Shown: positions 8,628-18,325, numbered from the stretch's first letter. The stretch: DNA of 64,000 bases from Streptomyces fulvorobeus (GCF_013167895.1 NZ_BLWC01000001.1:2604001-2668000); one strand, 5' to 3'. Notes: generated from the letters alone by a model not told the origin. Numbers and translations: made by a program.

Positions 8628-9938
8628 TCAGCGGAGCAGGATGACCTGCGTCGTCGTGCCGGGCTCGGCCGATGTGACGTCCTCGGGCAGCACGATCAGC
8701 GCGTCGGCCCGGGCGAGCGCGGCGATCAGATGTGATCCCGCACCACCGACAGGGGTGACGGTGCCCGCGTCCGCGTCGTACGTCCCACGCAGGAACTGCC
8801 GCTTGCCGGCCGGCGAGGCGAGCGCCTTGGCGGTGGCGAGCGTGGCGGTCACCGTCGGCCGGTGGACGTCTTCCAAACCCATCAGCGTACGGATCGCCGG
8901 ACGGACGAAGAGCTCGAAGGAGACATAGCTGGAGACCGGGTTGCCCGGCAGGGCGAGCAGGGGGGTGTGGTCGGGGCCGATCGAGCCGAAGCCCTGGGGC
9001 TTGCCCGGCTGCATGGCCAGCTTGCGGAACTCGACGCCGCCGCCCGGCCCGTCCTCGTCGCCCACCGAGGACAGGGCCTCCTTGACCACGTCGTACGCGC
9101 CGACGCTGACGCCACCGGTGGTGACGACGATGTCGGCGCGGATCAGCTGGTCCTCGATCGTGGCCCGCAGCGTCTCGGCGTCGTCGGTGACGGCGCCCAC
9201 CCGGTACGCGATGGCTCCGGCGTCCCGGGCGGCCGCGGTCAGCGCGAAGCTGTTGGAGTCGTAGATCTGGCCGCCGGTCAGCTCCTCGCCGGGCTGCACC
9301 AGTTCGCTGCCGGTGGACAGGACGACGACACGGGGGCGGGGGCGCACCTTCACCGTCGCGCGGCCGATCGCGGCGAGCAGCCCGATCTGCGGCGGTCCCA
9401 CGACCGAACCCGCGCGCAGGGCCAGGTCACCGGGGCGCACGTCGCTGCCCCTGGCCCGGACATGGGCCCGGGCCGTGACGGGGCGGTGGACCCGGACCTC
9501 GCCGCTCGCGCCCTCGGGCGCGGCGCTGTGGGCGCGCATGGTGGCGGCCGGGCCCCCGCCCGTGCCGCCGTCGGTCCACTCGACCGGAACCACCGCCTCG
9601 GCGCCCGCGGGCAGCGGGGCGCCGGTCATGATGCGGGCGGCCTGCCCGGGGCCCACGGCCTGGCCGCCGGAGAGTCCGTCACTGCCCGCGGCGACGTCAC
9701 CGATGACGGTGAGGACGGCGGGGAACTCCTCGCTGGCGCCCTCGACATCGGCGATCCGGACCGCGTAGCCGTCCATCGAGCTGTTGTCGAAGGGCGGCAG
9801 GGCGACCTCCACCATGACGTCCTCGACCAGGACGCAGCCCTGCGCGTCGGGCAGTTGCAGCTCGATGGGTTCGAGCGGCTTCACCGAGCCCAGGATGTCG
9901 TCCAGGTGTTCGTCCACCGACCAGGTCGTGCTGCTCAC
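8628..9938 (-). CDS. glp: MoeA/gephyrin-like molybdotransferase (Glp)
   Basis: This 436-residue MoeA-family protein has an N-terminal SVDEHLDDILGSVKPL, the SSMDGYAVR loop, the ATGAPLP-type MTGAPLPAGAEAVVPVE segment, the MoCF motif TTGGVSVGAYD and a C-terminal MoeA domain IV. The family inserts molybdate into molybdopterin. In Corynebacterium the homologue located between galU and rimJ-glpR is the divisome protein Glp, which binds FtsZ and the membrane receptor GlpR. Gene order here is the same, so the cell-division role is plausible; that is inference. GTG start at 9938, four bases after the galU stop. Confidence 0.85.
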   Translation of the reverse strand: MSSTTWSVDEHLDDILGSVKPLEPIELQLPDAQGCVLVEDVMVEVALPPFDNSSMDGYAVRIADVEGASEEFPAVLTVIGDVAAGSDGLSGGQAVGPGQAARIMTGAPLPAGAEAVVPVEWTDGGTGGGPAATMRAHSAAPEGASGEVRVHRPVTARAHVRARGSDVRPGDLALRAGSVVGPPQIGLLAAIGRATVKVRPRPRVVVLSTGSELVQPGEELTGGQIYDSNSFALTAAARDAGAIAYRVGAVTDDAETLRATIEDQLIRADIVVTTGGVSVGAYDVVKEALSSVGDEDGPGGGVEFRKLAMQPGKPQGFGSIGPDHTPLLALPGNPVSSYVSFELFVRPAIRTLMGLEDVHRPTVTATLATAKALASPAGKRQFLRGTYDADAGTVTPVGGAGSHLIAALARADALIVLPEDVTSAEPGTTTQVILLR

Positions 9939-9942
9939 GGGG

Positions 9943-10845
9943 TTACATCTCCTCGGTGACGTATCTGCGCAGCCAGGTCCGGAAGTCCGGTCCCAGGTCC
10001 TCACGTTCGCACGCGAGTCTGACAATGGCACGCAGATAGTCGCCCCGGTCACCGGTGTCATAGCGGCGGCCCTTGAAGACGACGCCGTGCACCGGGCCGG
10101 CGATCTTCTCGTCCTCGGCCAGGAGCTGGAGGGCGTCCGTGAGCTGGATCTCGCCGCCGCGGCCCGGCTCGGTGTGGCGCAGTATGGCGAAGACGGCCGG
10201 GTCGAGGACGTACCGGCCGATGATGGCGAGGTTGCTCGGCGCGTCGGCCCGGTCCGGCTTCTCCACCAGCCCGCTGATGCGCACGACGTCCCCGTCGGCC
10301 GTGGGCTTCACGGCCGCGCAGCCGTACAGGTGGATCTGCTCGGGATCGACCTCCATGAGCGCGATGACGCTGCCGCCCTCCTGCTCCTGGACGTCGATCA
10401 TCCGGGCGAGGAGCGGGTCGCGCGGGTCGATCAGGTCGTCCCCGAGGAGCACGGCGAACGGCTGGTCACCGACGTGCGGAGCGGCACAGAGCACGGCGTG
10501 GCCGAGGCCGCGCGGGTCGCCCTGGCGTACGTAGTGCATGGTGGCGAGGTCGCTGGACTCCTGGACCTTGGAGAGCCGTTCGCCGTCGCCCTTGCGGGTC
10601 AGCGCGTTCTCCAGCTCGTAGTTCCGGTCGAAGTGGTCCTCGAGGGGGCGCTTGTTGCGACCGGTGATCATCAGTACGTCGGAGAGACCGGCTGCGACCG
10701 CCTCCTCGACGACATACTGGATCGCCGGCTTGTCGACGACCGGCAGCATCTCCTTAGGAGTGGCCTTGGTGGCCGGCAGGAAACGTGTGCCGAGACCTGC
10801 GGCCGGGATGACGGCCTTGCTGATCCGGGAGAACGACTGAGTCAT
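9943..10845 (-). CDS. galU: UTP--glucose-1-phosphate uridylyltransferase
   Basis: This 300-residue nucleotidyltransferase makes UDP-glucose for envelope glycans. The N-terminus shows the family's nucleotide-binding signature AAGLGTRFLPATKATPKEML, followed by VDKPAIQYVVEEA and LLGDDLID (metal-binding Asp) as well as GRYVLDPAVF and the sugar-binding EIQLTDAL. Start is ATG at 10845. It heads the leftward galU-glp-moaC-mog-rimJ-sepX block and is divergent from the formyl-THF cyclo-ligase gene. Confidence 0.93.
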   Translation of the reverse strand: MTQSFSRISKAVIPAAGLGTRFLPATKATPKEMLPVVDKPAIQYVVEEAVAAGLSDVLMITGRNKRPLEDHFDRNYELENALTRKGDGERLSKVQESSDLATMHYVRQGDPRGLGHAVLCAAPHVGDQPFAVLLGDDLIDPRDPLLARMIDVQEQEGGSVIALMEVDPEQIHLYGCAAVKPTADGDVVRISGLVEKPDRADAPSNLAIIGRYVLDPAVFAILRHTEPGRGGEIQLTDALQLLAEDEKIAGPVHGVVFKGRRYDTGDRGDYLRAIVRLACEREDLGPDFRTWLRRYVTEEM

Positions 10846-10938
10846 GCACCGACTTTAACCGGTGCACATGGGCGGAAGATGAGCGTCCGGTTAATTTTGT
10901 ACTCATTTAGACCCATACGAGAATAGTGTGAGCGTCCG

Positions 10939-11538
10939 TTGAATGACGAAACTTCAGGAAAGGCGTCCCTGCGACGCGAAGTGCTGACCGCGCGCGCCCT
11001 CCTGACCTCGCAGAACATCGAGGAGGCCGGTGCGCTGCTGGCATCCGCGGCCCTGGATCTCCCGGAGCTGGCGGGTGCGCGAACGGTCGCCGCCTATGTG
11101 TCCGTGGGGCGCGAGCCGGGGACCCGGGCGCTGCTCGACACCCTGCGCTCCCGGGGCGTACGGGTCCTGCTGCCGGTCCTGCTGCCCGACAACGACCTGG
11201 ACTGGGCGGCGTACGAAGGACCGGAGCATCTCGTTCCGGCGGGTCGCGGACTGCGTGAGCCGGATGGCGTACGCCTCGGGCCCGCCGCCGTCCTGGCCGC
11301 GGACGCCGTCCTGCTGCCCGGTCTCGCCGTGGACGGGCGCGGGATGCGGCTGGGGCGCGGGGGCGGCAGCTACGACCGGGTGCTGGCCCGGCTGGCCGCG
11401 GCGGGGGCGCGTCCGGCGCTGGTCGTCCTGCTGTACGCGAACGAGGTGGTCGCGCGTGTCCCGGAGGAACCGCACGACCACCCCGTGGACGCCGTGGTGA
11501 CGCCGGCCGGAGCCCGGCGGCTCACCGGGAACCCCTAG
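10939..11538 (+). CDS. 5-formyltetrahydrofolate cyclo-ligase
   Basis: This 199-residue ATP-dependent enzyme converts 5-formyl-THF to 5,10-methenyl-THF. Family marks are KASLRREVLTAR at the N-terminus, the substrate-binding GLAVDGRGMRLGRGGGSYDR (about residues 132-151) and the C-terminal PVDAVVTPAG. The start is an unusual TTG (10939); there is no ATG or GTG in frame nearby, and the first conserved residues begin ten codons in. It is divergent from galU and convergent with the acylase-family gene, with a strong bidirectional terminator between. Confidence 0.9.
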   Translation: MNDETSGKASLRREVLTARALLTSQNIEEAGALLASAALDLPELAGARTVAAYVSVGREPGTRALLDTLRSRGVRVLLPVLLPDNDLDWAAYEGPEHLVPAGRGLREPDGVRLGPAAVLAADAVLLPGLAVDGRGMRLGRGGGSYDRVLARLAAAGARPALVVLLYANEVVARVPEEPHDHPVDAVVTPAGARRLTGNP

Positions 11539-11544
11539 GGGATC

Positions 11545-11578
11545 GTCCGCGAAGTCCCCGGCCGGGGACTTCGCGGAC
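11545..11578. terminator. bidirectional terminator
   Basis: A perfect 16-bp inverted repeat (11545-11560 and 11563-11578, 2-base loop; core GCGAAGTCCCCG) sits between two convergent genes whose stops are at 11538 and 11584. It serves both strands. Confidence 0.85.
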
Positions 11579-11583
11579 ACCCT

Positions 11584-14340
11584 CTAGGGCTTCTTGAGCG
11601 TCAGGCGGTCGACCGTGGACCGCTCCACCGCGTCCGTGCCGAAGGACCAGTCGAGCAGTTCCCCGTCGGCCCACTTGTCGGTCTGATCGGTGTAGTGCGA
11701 GCTGAACGCGTGCCCGGAGGCCCCGGTGAGGTTGATCCAGCGGGACTTGTCCCACTCCCCCACGTTCACGATCATCCGCATCGAGGGCACCCAGACCACC
11801 TCGTAGCCGCCCGCCGCGTTCCAGCCGGTGGCGTTGACCGCGGCCTCGCCGCCGCTCAGGTTCCACGGGCCCCGGTTGAGGGCCCGCTGGAGAAGACCGG
11901 GGCCTTCGGTACCGAGGGTCTGGTTCTCCAGGGTCAGCTGGTGCAGCCGGCCCCAGCTCCAGGAGGACAGGTCCTTGCCGAGCTTGGCGGTCAGCTCCCA
12001 GCGGGCGTCCTCCATGGCGCGCCCGAAGAGGTCGTCGCGGCTTTCCAGCGCCTCTTCGCGGCCCCTGGCGGGCACCTTCCACCACTCGTTGTCCTGGTCC
12101 TCCACGATGTTCTGGACGACCTGGAACCAGCGGTCGCCGCCGTCCGGCTGCGCCGAGTCCGCGTCCCGCTGCCCGCACTCGCGTACGAGCCGCTTCTGCT
12201 CGTCCAGCGGGCCGTTGCTCCTGGCGGGCGGGACGTTCAGGCAGTCGCCCTTGACGCGCAGTTCCCTGGGCAGCTTGTTGCCGAAGGCCAGCTTGAGGAT
12301 GTTGCGCCAGACGGCGTTGAAGTAGGCGGCGGCGGCCGAGTCGGACTCCTGGGTGTAGTCCCAGCCCTCCAGCAGCTTCTGTGCCTCACGGACGTGCGGG
12401 TCGGAGACGCCGATCTTCATCAGCCTGGGCACCAGCAGGGCGGCGATCGCGCTGCTGTTGTCCATCTGCATCTTCTGCATGTCGTCGGTCGAGACCTTCT
12501 CGCCGCCGTCGATCTTCTTCGCGATCAGGTCGTTGATCCGCTGGCTGCGGGCGCCGTAGCCCCAGTCCCCGGTGAGCAGGTGGGGATACTTCTCGTCGAT
12601 GACCGCCTGGTTGGCGGTGACGATGTAGCCGCGCTCCGGGTTGTACTCGTAGGGCAGCTCGTCGAAGGGGAGCGGCTCGTCCTCCCAGCCGTACTCCGAG
12701 GTCCAGCCGGGGCTCGGCAGCCTGCCGTCGCCCTTGAGGCGGACCGGGATCTTCCCGGGGGCCTGGTAGCCGATGTTGCCCTTGGTGTCGGCGTAGACGA
12801 GGTTCTGCGAGGGAACCTCGAAGTGCTCGGCCGCCGCCCGGAAGGACGTGAAGTCCTTGGCACGGTTGATCTCGAAGACCGCGTCCATCGACTTGCCCGG
12901 CTCCAGCGCGGTCCACTTCAGCGCGACCGCGTACCCCTCCGCGCGGTCGGGGGCCGAGTTGGTGACAGGGGCCTTCTGGCCGACCTTCTCCAGCTCGTTG
13001 CTGCGGTCGGACACCACGGGGCCGTTGTTGGTCTCGCGGACGGTGATGTGGCGGTCCTTGCCCCCGGCGACCTTGATGGTCTCCTCGCGGGTGACGAAGG
13101 GCTTGATCGTGCCGTCGTACTGGTAGCCCTCGTCCGAGACCTTCTCCAGGAAGAGGTCGGTGACGTCGGCGCCGAGGTTGGTGAGCCCCCAGGCGATGTC
13201 CTGGTTGTGGCCGATGATGACGCCGGGCATCCCGGAGAACGTGTAGCCGGCGGTGTCGTACTGACAGGACGCCGAGACGCTCCGGCAGTGCAGGCCCATC
13301 TGGTACCAGAGCGAGGGCAGCATCGGGGCCAGGTGCGGGTCGTTGGCGAGCAGCGGCTTGCCCGTGGTCGTGTACTGCCCGTGGACGACCCAGGAGTTCG
13401 ATCCGATGCCGCTGCCGTTCGGGCCGAGCAGTGCGGGGATCTCGTCGAGGGTGTCGGCCAGGGAGGAGAGCTGGGTGCTGAGGCCCTGCGTGGCCCCCTG
13501 CGCGGTCCCGCTCCCCGTACCGCCACCGATGTCGTCCGAGGGCTCGGCCTCCGGGTCGAACTCTCCGGTGACCGGGGAGATCGCGCCCTGCCCGACGATC
13601 GGCTCGTGCTTCTCGTACGGGTAGTCCGGGTACAGGCCCCTGATCTGCTTCGCGCTCAGCCTGCTGGTCATCAGGGAGCGGTCGATCTCGTCCTGCATGT
13701 TGCCGCGCAGGTCCCAGGCCATCGCCTTCAGCCAGGCGACCGAGTCGACCGGGGTCCACTTGGCGGGCTTGTAGTCGTTGGTCAGCTCCAGGGCCGCGTA
13801 CTCGACGGAGAGGTCCTCGCCGCCCTTGCCCTTCAGGTACGCGTTCACACCCTCCGCGTACGACTGGAGGTTCTTCCTGGTGGACTCGTCGAGGACGGAG
13901 TCGTACTCCTTCTGCGCGACCTGGCGCCAGCCGAGGGTGCGCAGGAAGGCGTCGGTCTCCACCTGTCCGGGGCCGAACATCTCGGAGAGCCGTCCGGACG
14001 TCATGTGACGGCGGACGTCCATCTCCCAGAAGCGGTCCTGGGCCTGGACGAAGCCCTGCGCGCGGAAGAGGTCGGCGTCGGTGTCCGCGTAGATCTGCGG
14101 AATCCCGTAGCTGTCGCGTCTGACGTCCACGTCGGCGTCGAGGCCGTCGAGTTCGATCGATCCGGTGGTCTGCGGGTACGAGGCCCGCACCGTGGAGACG
14201 GACCAGAACGCGCCGTAGCCGATACCCGCGACAAGCGCCAGCACCAGGACGATCACGAGCAGGCGGGCGCGACGCCCCTTCTTCCTGCCGGGCTTCTTCG
14301 CGTCGGAAGAACCGGAAGAGGCGGTTGTGTTGGCGGGCAT
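11584..14340 (-). CDS. penicillin acylase family (Ntn hydrolase) membrane-anchored protein
   Basis: This protein of about 918 residues is larger than typical penicillin G acylases. A basic N-terminus is followed by one membrane or signal-anchor segment (about residues 26-46), then an alpha chain, a Gly/Thr-rich linker (about residues 265-290) and the likely autoprocessing site GIGSNSWVVHG, whose Ser would become the N-terminal nucleophile of the beta chain. NDPHLAPMLPSLWYQ and the later ANQ motif are typical. Family members hydrolyse amides, including acyl-homoserine lactones and beta-lactam side chains; the natural substrate here is unknown. ATG at 14340 has GAAGGA upstream. It is divergent from the antiporter gene. 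Confidence 0.87.
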   Translation of the reverse strand: MPANTTASSGSSDAKKPGRKKGRRARLLVIVLVLALVAGIGYGAFWSVSTVRASYPQTTGSIELDGLDADVDVRRDSYGIPQIYADTDADLFRAQGFVQAQDRFWEMDVRRHMTSGRLSEMFGPGQVETDAFLRTLGWRQVAQKEYDSVLDESTRKNLQSYAEGVNAYLKGKGGEDLSVEYAALELTNDYKPAKWTPVDSVAWLKAMAWDLRGNMQDEIDRSLMTSRLSAKQIRGLYPDYPYEKHEPIVGQGAISPVTGEFDPEAEPSDDIGGGTGSGTAQGATQGLSTQLSSLADTLDEIPALLGPNGSGIGSNSWVVHGQYTTTGKPLLANDPHLAPMLPSLWYQMGLHCRSVSASCQYDTAGYTFSGMPGVIIGHNQDIAWGLTNLGADVTDLFLEKVSDEGYQYDGTIKPFVTREETIKVAGGKDRHITVRETNNGPVVSDRSNELEKVGQKAPVTNSAPDRAEGYAVALKWTALEPGKSMDAVFEINRAKDFTSFRAAAEHFEVPSQNLVYADTKGNIGYQAPGKIPVRLKGDGRLPSPGWTSEYGWEDEPLPFDELPYEYNPERGYIVTANQAVIDEKYPHLLTGDWGYGARSQRINDLIAKKIDGGEKVSTDDMQKMQMDNSSAIAALLVPRLMKIGVSDPHVREAQKLLEGWDYTQESDSAAAAYFNAVWRNILKLAFGNKLPRELRVKGDCLNVPPARSNGPLDEQKRLVRECGQRDADSAQPDGGDRWFQVVQNIVEDQDNEWWKVPARGREEALESRDDLFGRAMEDARWELTAKLGKDLSSWSWGRLHQLTLENQTLGTEGPGLLQRALNRGPWNLSGGEAAVNATGWNAAGGYEVVWVPSMRMIVNVGEWDKSRWINLTGASGHAFSSHYTDQTDKWADGELLDWSFGTDAVERSTVDRLTLKKP

Positions 14341-14601
14341 CGCTGTCCTTCGAGGGGCAGGGTGGTCCTGGGAGTGCAGGAGCAACCATAGGCGCAGCGT
14401 GCGAGCCACTCGGACGCGGTATGGAGATGCATCCATATGCGCACTGCTCGCACGAACGCTCGATCGCATCAAGAAAGCGTTAAAGATTAGGTAAGGTAAC
14501 GAAGTACCGACCGCCGGCGTACGGCCCGGCAGGCGCACGCAGGGAAGGGACGGACACTGACAGTCCACACGCTCAACGAACTCCTGCTCGTCTGTTCGCT
14601 C

Positions 14602-16308
14602 GTGCTGCTCGTCGCCGTGGCGGCGGTGCGCATCTCGTCCCGCAGCGGGCTCCCCAGCCTGCTCCTGTACCTCGGCATCGGTGTCGCCATCGGGCAGGAC
14701 GGCATCTTCGACGTCCACTTCGACAACGCCGAGCTGACGCAGGTGATCGGCTACGCCGCACTGGTCGTCATCCTCGCCGAGGGCGGTCTGGGCACCAAGT
14801 GGAAGGAGATCCGTCCCGCTCTGCCGGCCGCCGCCGTCCTCTCCACGGTCGGCGTGGGCATCAGCGTGGGCGTCACCGCCGCCGGGGCGCACTATCTCGT
14901 CGGCCTGGACTGGCGGCAGGCGCTGATCATCGGCGCGGTCGTCTCGTCCACCGACGCCGCCGCCGTCTTCTCCGTGCTGCGCAAGGTGCCGCTGCCGTCC
15001 CGGATCACGGGCGTCCTGGAGGCCGAGTCCGGCTTCAACGACGCCCCGGTCCTCATCCTCGTGGTGGCGTTCTCGGCCGTCGGACCCGTGGAGCACTGGT
15101 ACGTGCTCGTCGGGGAGATAGCCCTGGAGCTGACGATCGGCGCGGCCATCGGTCTCGCGGTCGGCTGGCTCGGCTCGTTCGGGCTGCGGCACGTGGCACT
15201 GCCCGCCTCCGGTCTGTACCCGATCGCCGTGATGGCCATCGCGGTCTCGGCGTACGCGGCCGGCGCGCTGGCGCACGGCAGTGGCTTCCTCGCCGTCTAC
15301 CTGGCCGCGATGGTCCTCGGCAACTCCAAGCTGCCGCACTGGCCGGCCACCCGGGGTTTCGCGGACGGGCTCGGCTGGCTGGCCCAGATCGGCATGTTCG
15401 TGCTGCTCGGCCTGCTGGTCACCCCGCACGACCTGGTCACCGACTTCTGGCCCGCGATGGTGGTGGGCCTGGTCCTGACCGTCGTGGCACGGCCGCTCTC
15501 GGTCTTCGTCAGCCTGGCTCCGTTCAGACTGCCGAAACGCGAGAAGGCGCTGATGTCCTGGGCCGGACTGCGCGGCGCCGTACCCATCGTGCTCGCGACC
15601 ATTCCGATGGTCTCCGGGATCACGGGCAGTACCCGGGTCTTCAACATCGTCTTCGTCCTCGTCGTCGTCTACACCCTGATCCAGGGGCCGACCCTGCCCT
15701 GGCTCGCGAAGGCGCTGAAGATCTCCGAAGATCCGTCGGAGGCGGCGGACCTGGGCATCGAGTCGGCGCCGCTGGAGCGGCTGCGCGGGCACCTGCTGTC
15801 CGTCGCCATCCCGGCCGAGTCGAAGATGCACGGCGTGGAGGTCGGCGAACTGCGACTGCCCGCCGGGGCCGCGGTCACGCTGGTGGTCAGGGACGGCACG
15901 AGCTTCGTACCGGCGCCCTCCACGGTGCTGCGGCGCCGGGACGAGCTGCTGGTGGTGGCGACCGATCCGGTGCGCGACGCGGCGGAGGCACGGCTGCGGG
16001 CGGTCGGCGAGGGCGGAAAGCTGGCGGGCTGGCTGGGCGCCGGCGGTGAGCACGGAAAGCCGGGTGGCGCTGCCCGCGCGGCGACCCGCGCCAGGGCGCG
16101 TGGCGGACCGGGAGGGAGCGGGCGTCCGGGCCGCACGGCGGGTTCCGGCGCAGCGCGCCGCTCCGCCGGGTCCGGGTTGCCCGGCGGGTCGACCCGGGTC
16201 GTCGGCGCGAGGGGCCCGAATCTGGCGAAGCTGGCCAGGAAGCTCGTCAGAGGTATCGGAACCGTGTCGGACGGCAGACAGGACGACTCCTCGAAGGCGC
16301 ACCACTGA
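14602..16308 (+). CDS. potassium/proton antiporter (CPA family, TrkA_C domain)
   Basis: This protein of about 568 residues has some 12 membrane helices (about residues 1-370) with CPA-type features: SSTDAAAVFSVLRKVPLP, the FNDAPVLI motif with the transport aspartate, and SWAGLRGAVPIVLAT. A cytosolic TrkA_C domain follows (VGELRLPAGAAVTLVVRDG) and then a long Arg/Gly/Pro-rich basic tail of about 90 residues. It likely exchanges K+ (or Na+) for H+. GTG 14602 is the first standard start, but the membrane helix appears truncated there. A CTG at 14557 with GAAGGGA six bases upstream would add 15 sensible residues and may be the true start. Confidence 0.88.
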   Translation: MLLVAVAAVRISSRSGLPSLLLYLGIGVAIGQDGIFDVHFDNAELTQVIGYAALVVILAEGGLGTKWKEIRPALPAAAVLSTVGVGISVGVTAAGAHYLVGLDWRQALIIGAVVSSTDAAAVFSVLRKVPLPSRITGVLEAESGFNDAPVLILVVAFSAVGPVEHWYVLVGEIALELTIGAAIGLAVGWLGSFGLRHVALPASGLYPIAVMAIAVSAYAAGALAHGSGFLAVYLAAMVLGNSKLPHWPATRGFADGLGWLAQIGMFVLLGLLVTPHDLVTDFWPAMVVGLVLTVVARPLSVFVSLAPFRLPKREKALMSWAGLRGAVPIVLATIPMVSGITGSTRVFNIVFVLVVVYTLIQGPTLPWLAKALKISEDPSEAADLGIESAPLERLRGHLLSVAIPAESKMHGVEVGELRLPAGAAVTLVVRDGTSFVPAPSTVLRRRDELLVVATDPVRDAAEARLRAVGEGGKLAGWLGAGGEHGKPGGAARAATRARARGGPGGSGRPGRTAGSGAARRSAGSGLPGGSTRVVGARGPNLAKLARKLVRGIGTVSDGRQDDSSKAHH

Positions 16309-16324
16309 TCGCAGGCTCAACACA

Positions 16325-16358
16325 GGCAACTGTGCGGTTTTGCAGGCGCACAGTTGCC
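16325..16358. repeat. 12-bp inverted repeat between antiporter and MFS genes
   Basis: GGCAACTGTGCG (16325-16336) and CGCACAGTTGCC (16347-16358) form a perfect inverted repeat with a 10-base spacer, about 15 bases after the antiporter stop. There is no T run, so it could be a terminator or an operator for the downstream MFS gene. The rest of 16309-16601 shows no convincing gene. Confidence 0.6.
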
Positions 16359-16601
16359 GCTGCCTGTAGCATGAAGGAAATCTCATCGACCCACCCTGAT
16401 CGACCACCTCTGCCTGACGCAGAGCTGGCGCGACCGTATGGCGGTCGTGGCGTGCCTTCGCCTCTGTTGCGAGCCGCCCGGCATCTACCGCAGTTCCGCG
16501 CGAAGAGGACAGCTCTCGGCATTCTCCCGCACGAGCCGCGCACCCCGCGCGGCGGGCGTGCCGCAGGAGCGAAGCCACCAGGCGGCAGAAAGGCAAGGAC
16601 C

Positions 16602-17913
16602 GTGGCGTCCACGGTCTCCGACCGCCCGGTTACGGGCAACTGCTGCGCACCCCTGGTGCGTGGACCTTCCTCCTTCCGGGCTTCGCCGCACGGCAGCCCT
16701 TCGCGATGCTGACCATCGGCATCGTGCTCCTGGTGCAGCACACGACCGGTTCGTACGGCAGCGCCGGCGCCGTGGCGGCCGCGTCCGGCGTCTCCATGGC
16801 GCTGTGCGCCCCGCAGAGCGGCAAGCTCGCCGACCGCTTCGGCCAGCGGGCCGTCCTGCTGCCCGGCGTGCTGGTGCACGCCGTCTCCGTGGGGGCGCTG
16901 GCAGCGCTCGCGCTGGCGGACGCGCCCCTGTGGGTGCTGTTCCTCGCCGCGGTGCCCACCGGCGCCTCCATCCCGCAGGTCGGGCCGATGGTCCGAGCCC
17001 GCTGGGCCGCCGTTCTGGGGGCCGCCCCGGCCGTCCCGCCTCCCCGCTGATGTCGACGGCGGCCGCGTTCGAATCGGTCACGGACGAGTTCACCTTCGTC
17101 GTGGGCCCCGTCCTCGCCACCGCGCTGTGCACCGGCGTGCACCCGGCGGCCGGTCTGCTCACGGAAGCCGCGCTGACACTCGTCGGCGGTCTGCTCTTCG
17201 CGGCGCAGCGCTCCACCCAGCCCGCCCCGCGAGCCGCCGCCACCACCGGCGCCCCGCACAGGTCCGCGCTGTCCGTCCCGGGCGTCCGGGTGCTCGCCGT
17301 CACGTTCCTCGGCATCGGCGCGGTCTTCGGCGGAATGCAGGTCTCCCTGACCGCGTTCTCCGAGGAGATCGGCCGACCGGGTGTGAACGGTCTGCTGTAC
17401 GGGGTCTTCGCCGCCGGCAACATGCTGGCCGGTATCGCGTGCGGCGCGATCGTCTGGAAGAGCAGCCCCAGGCGTCGTCTGATCGTCGGATACGTGGCCC
17501 TGACGCTGACCGCGTCCGGGCTGTGGGCCGTGCACTCCGTGCCGCTGCTCGCCGGGCTCGGCCTGCTGGTCGGACTCTCGATCGCGCCCGCGCTGATCAG
17601 CGGTTACACCCTGGTCGACGCACTGGTTCCGGCGTCCGCGCGGACCGAGGCGTTCACCTGGCTGACGGGCGCGGTCGCGCTCGGGCAGGCGGGAGCGGTG
17701 ACCGTGGCCGGGCAGCTCGCCGACCGGCACGGCGCGAGCACCGGATTCGTGGTCCCGCTGGTGGGGACGGTTCTGGCGCTGGCGACCCTGCTGGCCCTGC
17801 GGTCGCGGCTCGCCCGAGTACCTCGGGACGGCTGGTGGCACGTGGTGTCGGTCACCGCGAGCCGGTCACGGTGGACTGATCGGCCGGAATACGTCAGTAT
17901 GGAGCGTCGTTAG
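16602..17913 (+). pseudogene. MFS transporter, interrupted by two frameshifts
   Basis: The three pieces together give one 12-helix major facilitator of about 435 residues. The GTG-initiated frame (16602) reads VASTVSDRP and then must shift at the CCC run 16625-16627 (expected CCCC) into GYGQLLRTPGAWTFLLPGF. It shifts again at the GGGGG run 17017-17021 (expected six G) into RPASPLMSTAAAFESVTDEF. The A-loop KLADRFGQRA is present. Both lesions are one-base contractions in G/C runs, so they may be sequence errors rather than decay. The extreme C-terminus is also uncertain: another frame ending at 17879 gives an equally plausible tail. Substrate unknown. Confidence 0.7.
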
Positions 17914-17945
17914 CACTCATTGAGTGAGAGTGCCAGGAGGATCAC

Positions 17946-18296
17946 GTGCCGACCTATCAGTACCAGTGCACCGAATGCGGCGAGGGCGTCGAGGCGGTGC
18001 AGAAGTTCACCGATGATGCCCTGACCGTGTGCCCGAACTGCGAGGGACGCCTGAAGAAGGTGTTCTCGGCGGTCGGCATCGTCTTCAAGGGTTCCGGTTT
18101 CTACCGGAACGACAGCCGCGGCTCCTCGTCGAGCAGCACGCCGGTTACGTCGCCCGCGAAGGGGTCCGAGTCGTCATCGTCGTCGTCCTCGACGGGGTCG
18201 GACTCGAAGTCGACGGCGTCCTCGTCGCCCTCTTCCTCGTCTTCGTCCACGGCGTCGCCCGCCAAGGCTTCGTCGAGTGGTACGTCGGCTGCCTGA
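17946..18296 (+). CDS. FmdB family zinc-ribbon protein
   Basis: This 116-residue protein has an N-terminal zinc ribbon with two CxxC pairs (CTEC about residues 8-11 and CPNC about 29-32). KVFSAVGIVFKGSGFYRND, the FmdB-family hallmark, follows. The last 60 residues are Ser/Thr/Ala/Pro-rich low complexity. The function of the family is not firmly established; putative regulatory or metal-handling roles have been proposed. The GTG start has AGGAGG five bases upstream. The gene is followed by a clear terminator. Confidence 0.85.
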   Translation: MPTYQYQCTECGEGVEAVQKFTDDALTVCPNCEGRLKKVFSAVGIVFKGSGFYRNDSRGSSSSSTPVTSPAKGSESSSSSSSTGSDSKSTASSSPSSSSSSTASPAKASSSGTSAA

Positions 18297-18325
18297 GCCC
18301 TCGTACGGACAAGCTTCGAAGGGAT

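Noticed and set aside
10954..11580. Minus-strand frame opposite the formyl-THF cyclo-ligase
   Set aside because: No domain, low-complexity composition, and it runs through the terminator hairpin.
11584..16596. A 1670-codon minus-strand frame spanning the acylase and antiporter genes
   Set aside because: Only the part up to 14340 has coding features of the acylase family. The rest is antisense to the antiporter, a common high-GC artefact.
16370..16601. Small gene upstream of the MFS transporter starting ATG 16370
   Set aside because: The Pro/Arg-rich translation has no family features and simply reads in frame into the MFS gene. Left as intergenic.
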